Of a DNA stretch of 64,000 nucleotides, positions 8,544 through 16,487 are shown one piece after another. The translations under genes and the position numbers were made by a program. The notes under the pieces are model-generated. The model was not told where the DNA came from and searched no databases. It saw nothing but the letters and a program-made list of their open reading frames with translations. The stretch comes from Aurantibacter sp034110465 (GTDB lineage: Bacteria; Bacteroidota; Bacteroidia; Flavobacteriales; Flavobacteriaceae): assembly GCA_034110465.1 (NCBI GenBank), contig JAWUZD010000003.1, positions 1 to 64,000 of the forward strand, read 5' to 3'. The first letter of the stretch is position 1, and each line of letters begins with the position of its first letter.

Positions 8544-9620
8544 CTATTCTAATTTCACTTTAGGATCTAGCAATGTATAAATAATATCTACTAAGATATT
8601 TATAACAATAAACAATGTAGCAATAACCAAAACACTTCCCATAATTACAGGTAAATCTAAGGTGTTTAATGCATTAACAATTTCTTTTCCCAAACCATTC
8701 CAACCAAAAATATACTCCACAAAAACGGCTCCTGCCAACAAAGAAGCAAACCAACCAGATATTGCGGTTACTACAGGATTTAACGCATTTTTAATAGCGT
8801 GATTTTTTATAATCTGAAACTCGCTTAAACCTTTTGCTCTTGCGGTTCTAATGTAATCTTGATTTAAAACTTCTAATAAGGAATTCCTCATTAATTGAAT
8901 AATTACCGCTAACGGTCGTATTCCTAAAACAATGGCTGGAAGTATTAAATTTTTAAGTTTTAAGTTGGTTTTTTCTCCATAATCGTCTAACTCAAATAAA
9001 CTACCTGTCATTTCTAAATTGGTGTATTCGTGAAGAATATATCCAAAAAACCACGCGAATAAAATAGAACTAAAAAACGAAGGAACACTCATTCCTAAAG
9101 TGCTTAAAATCTGAATGGCTTTATCTAAAAACGTGTCTTTATATAAGGCTGAAAATACACCAAGAAACAAACCTAAAAACAACGCTATTCCTATAGCTGA
9201 AACGGCTAAAACAAATGTATTTGTCAATGTTTCTGCTAATACCTGACTTACTTTTTTTCCTTGCTTGGTAAAAGATTCTCTTAAATACGGGAATTTTAAA
9301 GCAACACTTGTATTTGCTAAAGAAAACAATTCTAGTCCAGAATATTTTTTAGGATTGTAAAACGTATAATCTGTCTCTTTTTTAGAATGAAATGATAGCG
9401 GAGACAAATCGTTTATATAATAGAAATATTGAGTGCTTAAAGACTTATCGAAACCATATTTTTGCTTTACTATTTTAAGTTGTTCGCTATCTTCGTTCTG
9501 CCCTAACATCATTTGTGCTGGATCTCCTGGAAGGACATTAAAAAGTAAAAATATAACCGTTACAACACCAAACAAAGTTAGTATTGCGTAAAATGTTTTA
9601 TTTAAAATATAATTAATCAG
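8544..9620 (-). CDS. DppB/OppB-type ABC transporter permease, probable non-ATG start
   Basis: Inner-membrane permease of the peptide/nickel ABC importer family. The N-terminal signature TVIFLLFNVLPGDPAQ, a large periplasmic insert (about 50-130), the EAA-type cytoplasmic loop YIRTARAKGLSEFQIIKNHA and the C-terminal LVDIIYTLLDPKVK are all visible. A TTG at 9575 would cut into the first membrane helix. The frame is open upstream to a stop at 9624-9626 and reads INYILNKTFYAILTLFG, which aligns with the usual 'M.[KR]YIL.R' start of the family. No ATG, GTG or TTG lies there, so I place the start at CTG 9620 (ATT 9617 is the alternative). It lies 3 bp after the DoxX stop, suggesting coupled translation. 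No ATPase, binding protein or second permease lies nearby. Confidence 0.82.
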   Translation of the reverse strand: MINYILNKTFYAILTLFGVVTVIFLLFNVLPGDPAQMMLGQNEDSEQLKIVKQKYGFDKSLSTQYFYYINDLSPLSFHSKKETDYTFYNPKKYSGLELFSLANTSVALKFPYLRESFTKQGKKVSQVLAETLTNTFVLAVSAIGIALFLGLFLGVFSALYKDTFLDKAIQILSTLGMSVPSFFSSILFAWFFGYILHEYTNLEMTGSLFELDDYGEKTNLKLKNLILPAIVLGIRPLAVIIQLMRNSLLEVLNQDYIRTARAKGLSEFQIIKNHAIKNALNPVVTAISGWFASLLAGAVFVEYIFGWNGLGKEIVNALNTLDLPVIMGSVLVIATLFIVINILVDIIYTLLDPKVKLE

Positions 9621-9623
9621 TGG

Positions 9624-10928
9624 TTATTTTTTTAGTGTTATTTTAATAACTGAATCTGCATTTTTGTAAGCTTCGTTTCCAAGTAATAAAGAATCTTTCA
9701 AAACATCCATTCGTTCTATATTATCTGGACTTAAAGCATCTACATCTAATTTTGTAGCAATAGAATCGTTTATAAAATAAAGCGTTTCTTTCTCTATTTT
9801 CACTACTGGTTTTACATAAGGTTCTCCAACTTTCGCTAAATCTAAGTCGTCCACATCATTATAATGTTCTTTATCTAAAACTGTTCCTTTTGCTAAGGTT
9901 AAAATTCCTGGATTAGAACGCACAATAGTTTTTCCTACTTTCTCATCGCATAAATAGAACTCGAAATTTAATCCGTAATCTTTTATGGTTTTAGCTTTTA
10001 AAGCTTCGCCAGAAGCTGTTAAACCAATGACCTGGTAACCATTTGCAATGGCTTTATCTGTAGCTACTTTAATGTTCTTCATTCCTTGAACATCTGTGTA
10101 ATTCAAGTTATAAGCAACAACTATAACCAAGTTATCAACTTGTAAAAAGTGTTGTGTTAAATCTTCGTCTTGACTTTCTATAGAGAAATCAAAAATCTTA
10201 GGCTCATCAGCTTCAATTAAAACTGTTTTTTCATAACCAACATATTCGCCATCAACTGTTGGATAATTACCAGAGGTTTTAAATGCTTTATTTTCGCCAT
10301 TCACTTTAAAAGTCCATACATATTCTGAGACTTCTTTCTGAGCGTTTTCTGGTAAAGTCATATTAGCAGCAATATTATCGCCTACTTTATAGGCTCTAAA
10401 ATCCCATACTGGTAAATGTGTTAATACGTGATATCCAAACCATAAACTAAATACAAATCCTAACAATGCTATTATAGTTGTTGGTAAGGTTTTTAGAAAT
10501 GGTTTAACATGCTCTAATCCCGTTACTAAAACTAAAATTAGGACTAATAAAATGACATCTTTAGTGAAGCTTTCCCAAGGTTTCATAGGAAGAAAATCTC
10601 CAAAGCAACCACAATCTTTTACCACTTCAAAATAGGCGGCATAAAACGTTAAGAACGTAAAAAAGACAATCATTGCCAGAATAGTGTAAACCGTAAACTT
10701 GGGTTTATAGCCTATTAATAAAAAGATCCCAAGAACAACTTCCAAGACCACAACTATTACCGAAATTCCTAATGCGTAAGGCAAAAAAACTGGTAAATCT
10801 AAAACTTCTGGACTAAAATACTCTTGTAATTTATATGAAAAACCTAACGGATCGTTAAGCTTAATCATTCCTGAAAAAATAAATAATCCTCCTACTAAGA
10901 TTCTGCAAAGCTGTACTAATATGTTCAT
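9624..10928 (-). CDS. DoxX/MauE-like membrane protein, BT_3928 family
   Basis: 434 residues. The N-terminal half has four or five hydrophobic helices with the DoxX-like start CRILVGGLFIFSGMIKLNDP and a MauE-type cysteine motif VKDCGCFGDFLPMKPWESF (about 106-124). The C-terminal part, from about 190, is soluble and holds a thioredoxin-like segment (DNLVIVVAYNLN...VIGLTASG) without a CxxC. This matches the BT_3928 family found widely in Bacteroidota. A role in respiratory or thiol redox chemistry at the membrane is suggested by the MauE-like Cys motif and by the TlpA-like gene in the same run, but is unproven. Confidence 0.8.
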   Translation of the reverse strand: MNILVQLCRILVGGLFIFSGMIKLNDPLGFSYKLQEYFSPEVLDLPVFLPYALGISVIVVVLEVVLGIFLLIGYKPKFTVYTILAMIVFFTFLTFYAAYFEVVKDCGCFGDFLPMKPWESFTKDVILLVLILVLVTGLEHVKPFLKTLPTTIIALLGFVFSLWFGYHVLTHLPVWDFRAYKVGDNIAANMTLPENAQKEVSEYVWTFKVNGENKAFKTSGNYPTVDGEYVGYEKTVLIEADEPKIFDFSIESQDEDLTQHFLQVDNLVIVVAYNLNYTDVQGMKNIKVATDKAIANGYQVIGLTASGEALKAKTIKDYGLNFEFYLCDEKVGKTIVRSNPGILTLAKGTVLDKEHYNDVDDLDLAKVGEPYVKPVVKIEKETLYFINDSIATKLDVDALSPDNIERMDVLKDSLLLGNEAYKNADSVIKITLKK

Positions 10929-10968
10929 AATCCGTATTGTTATTTTAATTTCTAATCCTATCTATTTA

Positions 10969-11505
10969 CTACTCTCCTAAATGAATCATTGCAAAAATGG
11001 CATAATTAATCATATCTTGATAATTAGCATCTATACCTTCACTTACAATCGTTTTACCTGAATTATCCTCTATTTGCTTTACACGCAATAATTTCTGTAA
11101 AATTAAATCGGTTAAACTACTTACACGCATATCTCTCCATGCCTCACCATAATCGTGATTTTTATCTTGCATTAGTTTTTTAGTTAACGCTACTTTTTCG
11201 TCATATAAAGCAATTGCTTCGTCCAAATTTAAGTCCGGTTGTTCTACTACACCTTTATCTATCTGTACCAATGCCATTATACAGTAGTTAATAATACCAA
11301 TAAATTCTGGTTCCTGACCTTCGTCTACTTTTTGAACATCGTTTTGCTGTAAACCTCTAATCCTTTGAGCTTTTATAAAAATCTGATCTGTTAAACTTGG
11401 TAATCTTAATATACGCCAAGCAGATCCATAATCTGACATTTTATTTATAAATAAATCGCGACAAGTTGTAATTACAGCATCGTATTGTTTTGAGGTATTT
11501 TGCAT
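10969..11505 (-). CDS. DUF1599 protein with internal duplication
   Basis: 178 residues made of two similar halves. Half one has NKMSDYGSAWRILRLPSLTDQI, and half two has DKNHDYGEAWRDMRVSSLTDLI; both contain 'DYG.AWR..R..SLTD.I..K..R...'. This is the DUF1599 signature, a small family (nucleotide modification associated domain 1) common in Bacteroidota. Its biochemical function is not established. It is the first gene of the minus-strand run that continues through DoxX, the ABC permease, TlpA and tpiA, and it diverges from folP across a 279-bp gap. Confidence 0.85.
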   Translation of the reverse strand: MQNTSKQYDAVITTCRDLFINKMSDYGSAWRILRLPSLTDQIFIKAQRIRGLQQNDVQKVDEGQEPEFIGIINYCIMALVQIDKGVVEQPDLNLDEAIALYDEKVALTKKLMQDKNHDYGEAWRDMRVSSLTDLILQKLLRVKQIEDNSGKTIVSEGIDANYQDMINYAIFAMIHLGE

Positions 11506-11556
11506 AAAATAAATTGATTTTGTGTAAATTTCGCTTAAATAGTTTAAAGTTCAAAA

Positions 11557-11721
11557 CTATACCAATTAAACTTCAAAATAACCGCTTAAATTCGTTTTAT
11601 TCCCTTTATATTTCAATATAAAACAAAACCAGAACCAAAGCTATGATTATATTTTATATATCATCTAAATAAAATATAATTCAAATTCATTATCAATCAT
11701 TTTAAAATTTAATTGGTATAG
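11557..11721. repeat. Nested inverted-repeat element (MITE-like) between DUF1599 and folP
   Basis: Terminal arms CTATACCAATTAAA (11557-11570) and TTTAATTGGTATAG (11708-11721) are perfect 14-bp inverted repeats, and similarity extends imperfectly about 10 bp further on both sides. Inside lie two perfect hairpins: TTTATATT/AATATAAA (11605-11622) and ATTATATTTTAT/ATAAAATATAAT (11646-11680). There is no ORF. The unit fills most of the 279-bp gap between divergent genes. It could be a small non-autonomous mobile element or a regulatory foldback; one copy cannot decide. Confidence 0.55.
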
Positions 11722-11784
11722 GTTTCAATTTTAATTATTAAGACTTAATTTTGAATAAATATTTGATGTAAACCCACTTTATTT

Positions 11785-12612
11785 ATGACCATAACCTGTA
11801 AAGGGCAACTTATAGATTTAAAATTGCCAAAAATTATGGGGATTTTAAACATTACACCAGATTCTTTTTATGATGGCGGTAACTACAAAAATGAATCTGA
11901 CATTATTTTACAAGTTGAAAAAATGCTAACCGAAGGTGCTACGTTTATAGATATTGGCGCTTATAGCTCAAGACCAAATTCTCCATTTGTTAGTCAGGAT
12001 GAAGAATTGCAGCGTATTATTCCTATTATTAAATTATTAACACAACATTTCCCAAGTATTTTAATTTCAGTAGACACATTTAGAAGTGAAGTTGCTAAAC
12101 AATGTATTGGTTATGGCGCTGCTTTAATAAACGATATTTCTGCTGGTTTAAGAGATGATAAAATGCTGCAAACCATAGCTAGTTTGGACGTACCATATGT
12201 TATGATGCATATGCGCGGTAATGCAGATTCAATGCAAGAATTAACAGAATACAAAGACATTATAAACGACTTAATTTTATACTTTTCTGAACAAATTTTA
12301 GCTTGCCGTAAATTAGGAATTAAAGACCTAGTTATAGATCCAGGATTTGGCTTTGCAAAAACAACCGAACAAAATTTTGAACTTCTGAATAAATTACAAT
12401 TATTACAAATTTTAGACACTCCAATTTTAGCAGGAATTTCTAGGAAATCTATGGTTTATAAAACACTAAAAACATCTGCTAAAGAAGCTCTAAATGGCAC
12501 AACAGCACTACATATGATTGCACTACAAAAAGGTGCTAAAATTTTACGTGTTCATGATGTAAAAGAAGCCGCAGAATGTATAAGTTTGTACAACGCCACA
12601 TTTAACAGATAA
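11785..12612 (+). CDS. folP: Dihydropteroate synthase
   Basis: 275 residues, the usual length. It condenses 6-hydroxymethyl-7,8-dihydropterin diphosphate with p-aminobenzoate in folate synthesis and is the target of sulfonamides. Motifs in order are MGILNITPDSFYDGG (pterin pyrophosphate loop), FIDIGAYSSRP, ISVDTFRSEVA, LINDISAG, YVMMHMRG, VIDPGFGFAKT (catalytic loop), ILAGISRKSM and a terminal LRVHDV (the 'RVHDV' signature). ATG is at 11785. cdaA follows after 32 bp, a conserved neighbour in this phylum. Confidence 0.97.
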   Translation: MTITCKGQLIDLKLPKIMGILNITPDSFYDGGNYKNESDIILQVEKMLTEGATFIDIGAYSSRPNSPFVSQDEELQRIIPIIKLLTQHFPSILISVDTFRSEVAKQCIGYGAALINDISAGLRDDKMLQTIASLDVPYVMMHMRGNADSMQELTEYKDIINDLILYFSEQILACRKLGIKDLVIDPGFGFAKTTEQNFELLNKLQLLQILDTPILAGISRKSMVYKTLKTSAKEALNGTTALHMIALQKGAKILRVHDVKEAAECISLYNATFNR

Positions 12613-12644
12613 AATAGTATCTTAGATTTTTAACCATACCTTTT

Positions 12645-13436
12645 ATGAATTTAGACATTTTAGATCATATTCTTAATTTATCTGTTATAGATTTTATAGA
12701 TGTTGCTCTTGTTGCTACACTACTTTACTATGTTTATAAATTAGTAAAAGGAACTGTAGCCATAAATATTTTTATAGGAATTGTAATGATTTACATTATC
12801 TGGAAAATTACTCAAGCATTACAAATGCAATTGTTAAGTAATATTCTTGGTGGTTTTATTAGAGTTGGAATGTTCGCCTTAATTGTGGTTTTTCAGCAAG
12901 AGATTAGAAAGTTTTTATTAATGTTGGGATCTACTAATTTTGGAAATAAACGTAACTTTTTAAAGCAGTTAAAATTTTTAAAGTCCGAAAACAAACTGAC
13001 AACAGATATAGACGTTATTATTTCGGCTTGTCAAAAAATGAGCTTATCAAAAACAGGAGCATTAATTGTTTTAGAACGCAACAATAATTTAGATTTTTTA
13101 GCTGAAACTGGCGATAAAATGAATATTGCTGTCACACAACCCATTATAGAAAGCATTTTTTTCAAAAATAGTCCTTTACACGATGGTGCAATTATAATTG
13201 AAGGAAATACCGTAAAAGCAACCCGAGTAATATTACCTGTAAATAACGAAAAAACAATTCCACAGCGTTTTGGTTTACGTCATAGAGCTGCTGTTGGTGT
13301 TACAGAACGTACAGATGCAATTGCTATAATTGTAAGTGAAGAAACAGGACAAATATCTTGTTTTATAAATGCTGAATTTTTAGCTTTTGATACTATTGAA
13401 GAATTAATAGACATTTTAAAAGCTCAGCTAGTTTAG
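12645..13436 (+). CDS. cdaA: Membrane diadenylate cyclase CdaA (c-di-AMP synthase)
   Basis: 263 residues. Three N-terminal membrane helices (about 15-35, 37-58 and 62-90) precede the DAC domain. The catalytic motifs are SPLHDGAIII (the DGA motif) and RFGLRHRAAVG (the RHR motif), both intact, with the SEETGQIS segment after them. It makes cyclic di-AMP from two ATP; in many bacteria c-di-AMP controls K+ uptake and envelope balance. In Firmicutes cdaA sits next to its YbbR regulator; here a YbbR gene lies about 13 kb away next to coaE. Probably cotranscribed with folP. Confidence 0.93.
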   Translation: MNLDILDHILNLSVIDFIDVALVATLLYYVYKLVKGTVAINIFIGIVMIYIIWKITQALQMQLLSNILGGFIRVGMFALIVVFQQEIRKFLLMLGSTNFGNKRNFLKQLKFLKSENKLTTDIDVIISACQKMSLSKTGALIVLERNNNLDFLAETGDKMNIAVTQPIIESIFFKNSPLHDGAIIIEGNTVKATRVILPVNNEKTIPQRFGLRHRAAVGVTERTDAIAIIVSEETGQISCFINAEFLAFDTIEELIDILKAQLV

Positions 13437-13470
13437 AGTATTTAGCAAATAAATATTTATTAAAAACCTA

Positions 13471-13498
13471 TTTTAAAAGCCTAAAAAGCTTTTTTTTA
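13471..13498 (+). terminator. Terminator after cdaA
   Basis: Stem AAAAGC (13475-13480) with GCTTTT (13488-13493), a 7-nt loop, then a run of T to 13497. The stem is short but the T-tract is clear and it follows the cdaA stop. The rest of the 209-bp gap to pcm has no ORF. Confidence 0.6.
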
Positions 13499-13645
13499 CA
13501 CACAAACAACATAACTCAAGAGCTAATCTCATTACTAAGCTTAAAACACGCCTTAATCATTCAGATAAAGCAGAACTATACCACAAAGCTATTGGTTGTG
13601 TTTTTTTAAATAGCAAAAAACTATACAATTTAATAAAAACAGATA

Positions 13646-14287
13646 TTAATTCTTATCTTCTAAAAGCGGTACAAATTTAAACTCACCAAACTCAGTTTTT
13701 TCAAATTGTTTTGGTCCAGTTCTTACAAAAAGTGTCATTATTTGCAATTTATCTCCCACAGGAATTACTAGTCTACCGCCAATTTCTAATTGTGCTAATA
13801 ATGGCTTTGGAACAAATGGCGCACCAGCAGTAACTATAATAGCCTTAAAAGGTGCTTCTTCCGGTAAACCTTTATAACCATCGCCAAAAATGAGTTTTTT
13901 AGCTCTATAATTAAGTTTAGGCAAAAATTTATTGGTTATTTTAAATAACTCATGTTGCCTTTCTATACTATAGACTTTTGTTCCGAGTTCGCATAAAACA
14001 GCTGTTTGATAACCGCTTCCAGTTCCAATTTCCAAAACTTTATCACCTTTAGAAATCTGCATTAATTCCGTTTGAAATGCTACTGTGTAAGGTTGAGAAA
14101 TAGTTTGATCTGCAGCAATTGGGAATGCTTTATCCTGATAAGCGTGATCTAAAAAACTAGAGTCCATAAACAAATGGCGCGGAATAGTTCCAATGGCATC
14201 TAAAACCAACGAATTCGTAATGCCTTTATCTACAAGTATTTGCACTAATTTCTGACGTAAGCCTTTATGTTTTAACGTGTCTTTCAA
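13646..14287 (-). CDS. pcm: Protein-L-isoaspartate O-methyltransferase
   Basis: 213 residues. It repairs isomerised Asp/Asn residues using S-adenosylmethionine. The family motif DQTISQPYTVAFQTELMQ (about 60-77) contains the Pcm 'tISqPy.va.mte' signature, and the SAM motif VLEIGTGSGYQTAVL follows, then VYSIERQHEL and the terminal region GGRLVIPVGD. All expected elements are present. Single gene on the minus strand, convergent with cdaA and divergent from the oxidoreductase downstream. Confidence 0.94.
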   Translation of the reverse strand: MKDTLKHKGLRQKLVQILVDKGITNSLVLDAIGTIPRHLFMDSSFLDHAYQDKAFPIAADQTISQPYTVAFQTELMQISKGDKVLEIGTGSGYQTAVLCELGTKVYSIERQHELFKITNKFLPKLNYRAKKLIFGDGYKGLPEEAPFKAIIVTAGAPFVPKPLLAQLEIGGRLVIPVGDKLQIMTLFVRTGPKQFEKTEFGEFKFVPLLEDKN

Positions 14288-14416
14288 CTTAAAAATAATT
14301 TTAGATAAAAATACACATTATCACAATAAGTGAAAAACAAAAATCTATTATTTATCGTATAATAAAAAAGCTTCATTTTTCTATTAAATTCATTAAATAT
14401 AATCCGTTAAAATCCC

Positions 14417-14424
14417 TAAATTTG
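14417..14424 (+). promoter_or_regulatory. Bacteroidota -7 element upstream of the Gfo/Idh/MocA gene
   Basis: TAAATTTG fits TAnnTTTG and lies 16 bp before the ATG at 14441. No good -33 TTG is seen at the expected distance, so this rests on the -7 box alone. Confidence 0.5.
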
Positions 14425-14440
14425 AAAAAAACGTAATAAC

Positions 14441-15400
14441 ATGTTAAAAGCAGGAGTTTTAGGTGCTGGACACCTTGGAAAAATTCATTTAAGACTACTA
14501 AACGAATCTAATAAATACGACCTAATTGGGTTCTACGATGCTAATCCAGAGCACGGAAAACAAATAGAAACAGAATTTGGTTATAAATATTTTGATTCTA
14601 TAGACAACTTAATTGACGCTGTAGAAGTTGTAGATATTGTTACACCAACCTTATCTCATTACGATTGTGCTAAACAAGCTATTAAAAAAGGGAAGCATAT
14701 TTTTATTGAAAAACCAATAACAAATACAGTTGAGGAAGCCGAAAGTCTTCGTGCATTAGTAGCAGAAAACAACGTTAAAGGTCAAGTTGGACATGTAGAA
14801 CGATTTAACCCAGCTTTTAAAGCTATAAAAGATCAATTAGATCAGCCTATGTTTATAGAGGCACATAGATTGGCAGAATTTAATCCACGAGGAACAGACG
14901 TTCCTGTTGTTTTAGATTTAATGATTCATGATATCGATGTTATTTTAAGTGTTGTAAAATCTAAAGTTAAAAACATATCTGCAAGTGGTGTTTCTGTAAT
15001 AAGTGATACACCAGATATTGCAAATGCTAGAATAGAATTTGTAAATGGATGCGTAGCTAATTTAACTGCTAGTCGAATTTCATTAAAAAACATGCGTAAA
15101 ACACGTTTCTTTCAAAAGGATGCTTATATCTCTGTTGATTTTCTAGAAAAAGCTTGCGAAGTTGTTAAAATGAAAGATGCACCTGAAAATCCAGGTGATT
15201 TTGATATGATTTTACAAAATGCTGAAGGCGTAAAGAAACAAATTTATTTTGCTAATCCAGAAGTACCAGCTAATAACGCTATTTTAGATGAGCTTGAAAC
15301 GTTTGCAGACGCTATAAATAATAACACAACACCAGTAGTTACATTACATGATGGAACTGAAGCGTTACGTGTTGCAAGTATGATTATTGATCAATTTTAG
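14441..15400 (+). CDS. Gfo/Idh/MocA family oxidoreductase
   Basis: 319 residues. The N-terminal Rossmann fold has GVLGAGHLGKIHLRLL (dinucleotide binding), then DIVTPTLSHYDCA and HIFIEKPITNT (the family 'EKP' motif with the catalytic-region Lys). The second half holds MIHDIDVILSV, matching the 'H..D...' segment that carries the catalytic His. It is an NAD(P)-dependent sugar- or cyclitol-type dehydrogenase/reductase; the substrate cannot be read from the sequence. It precedes the 3-hydroxyacyl-CoA dehydrogenase gene by 135 bp. Confidence 0.85.
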   Translation: MLKAGVLGAGHLGKIHLRLLNESNKYDLIGFYDANPEHGKQIETEFGYKYFDSIDNLIDAVEVVDIVTPTLSHYDCAKQAIKKGKHIFIEKPITNTVEEAESLRALVAENNVKGQVGHVERFNPAFKAIKDQLDQPMFIEAHRLAEFNPRGTDVPVVLDLMIHDIDVILSVVKSKVKNISASGVSVISDTPDIANARIEFVNGCVANLTASRISLKNMRKTRFFQKDAYISVDFLEKACEVVKMKDAPENPGDFDMILQNAEGVKKQIYFANPEVPANNAILDELETFADAINNNTTPVVTLHDGTEALRVASMIIDQF

Positions 15401-15503
15401 CACAAATCCCAATCTGACTCTTTCTCTAAAGGAAAGACACTCAAATAGTATTAAACAATGTTAACCAGTAATTAAAAAAATAATAACTAATACATAACAG
15501 TTT

Positions 15504-15520
15504 CCTTTCTTTTGGAAAGG
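15504..15520 (+). other. Hairpin in the leader of the 3-hydroxyacyl-CoA dehydrogenase gene
   Basis: CCTTTC, a 5-nt loop, then GAAAGG, ending 15 bp before the ATG at 15536. A similar TCTTTC/GAAAGA pairing occurs about 80 bp upstream. It may shape the 5' leader; no known riboswitch is recognised. Confidence 0.35.
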
Positions 15521-15535
15521 ATTAAGGATAGGAAT

Positions 15536-16423
15536 ATGAAAAACATAGCAGTAATTGGTGCAGGAACAATGGGTAATGGAATTGCTCACACATTTGCACA
15601 ATCAGGATTTAAAGTACAATTAATAGATATTAGCGATGCGTCTCTAAAACGTGGAATGGCTACCATTTCTAAGAATTTAGACAGAATGGTTGCTAAAGAA
15701 AAAATAACTGAAGCAGACAAAGCAAATACGTTATCTAATATTACAACGGATACAAATACAGAATCTGGTGTTAAGAATGCGGATTTAGTGGTTGAAGCAG
15801 CAACAGAAAACAAAGATTTAAAACTTAAAATATTTAAGCAGTTAGACAACGTTTGCCCTAAAAACACCATTTTAGCAACAAACACATCTTCAATTTCTAT
15901 TACAGAAATTGCTGCCGTTACAAAAAGACCAGAAATGGTTATAGGTATGCATTTTATGAATCCTGTGCCAATTATGAAATTAGTTGAAATTATCCGTGGA
16001 TATAGCACTTCAGATGAAGTGACTAAAATTATTATGAATTTATCTAGAACTTTAGGAAAAACACCTACGGAAGTTAACGATTATCCTGGCTTTGTAGCTA
16101 ACCGTATTTTAATGCCAATGCTTAACGAGTCTATAGAAACGTTATACAATGGCGTTGCTGGCGTAGAAGAAATAGATACTGTAATGAAATTAGGTATGGC
16201 GCATCCAATGGGTCCATTACAATTAGCAGATTTTATTGGTTTAGACGTTTGTTTATCAATCTTAAACGTAATGTACGACGGATTTAAAAACCCAAAATAC
16301 GCACCTTGCCCATTATTAGTTAATATGGTTATGGCTGGGAAATTAGGGGTAAAATCTGGCGAAGGTTTCTACGATTATTCTGAAAGCAGAAAAGCAGAAA
16401 AAGTATCTAAACAATTCGCTTAG
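15536..16423 (+). CDS. 3-hydroxyacyl-CoA (3-hydroxybutyryl-CoA) dehydrogenase
   Basis: 295 residues from ATG at 15536; a TTG at 15512 would add eight residues before the NAD fold, so I prefer the ATG. The enzyme oxidises 3-hydroxyacyl-CoA with NAD+ in beta-oxidation or butanoate metabolism. Motifs: AVIGAGTMGNGIAHTFAQSG (NAD binding), ATNTSSISITEIA, GMHFMNPVPIMKLVEII (the catalytic His of the 'HFFNP' family motif, here HFMNP) and NDYPGFVANRI. The C-terminal dimer domain (MGPLQLADFIGLD) is complete. Confidence 0.93.
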   Translation: MKNIAVIGAGTMGNGIAHTFAQSGFKVQLIDISDASLKRGMATISKNLDRMVAKEKITEADKANTLSNITTDTNTESGVKNADLVVEAATENKDLKLKIFKQLDNVCPKNTILATNTSSISITEIAAVTKRPEMVIGMHFMNPVPIMKLVEIIRGYSTSDEVTKIIMNLSRTLGKTPTEVNDYPGFVANRILMPMLNESIETLYNGVAGVEEIDTVMKLGMAHPMGPLQLADFIGLDVCLSILNVMYDGFKNPKYAPCPLLVNMVMAGKLGVKSGEGFYDYSESRKAEKVSKQFA

Positions 16424-16441
16424 TCAATAAACAATTATCTT

Positions 16442-16476
16442 TTATCAGTTGTCAATTTAACATTGATAACTGATAA
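16442..16476. other. Long stem-loop before the DUF1015 gene
   Basis: TTATCAGTTGTCAA (16442-16455), a 7-nt loop, then TTGATAACTGATAA (16463-16476): 14 pairs with one G-T wobble. It lacks a T-tract and ends 11 bp before the ATG at 16488. It could be an mRNA 3'-end structure for the upstream gene, a translation control hairpin or an operator. Confidence 0.55.
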
Positions 16477-16487
16477 TTGCAAAAAAT

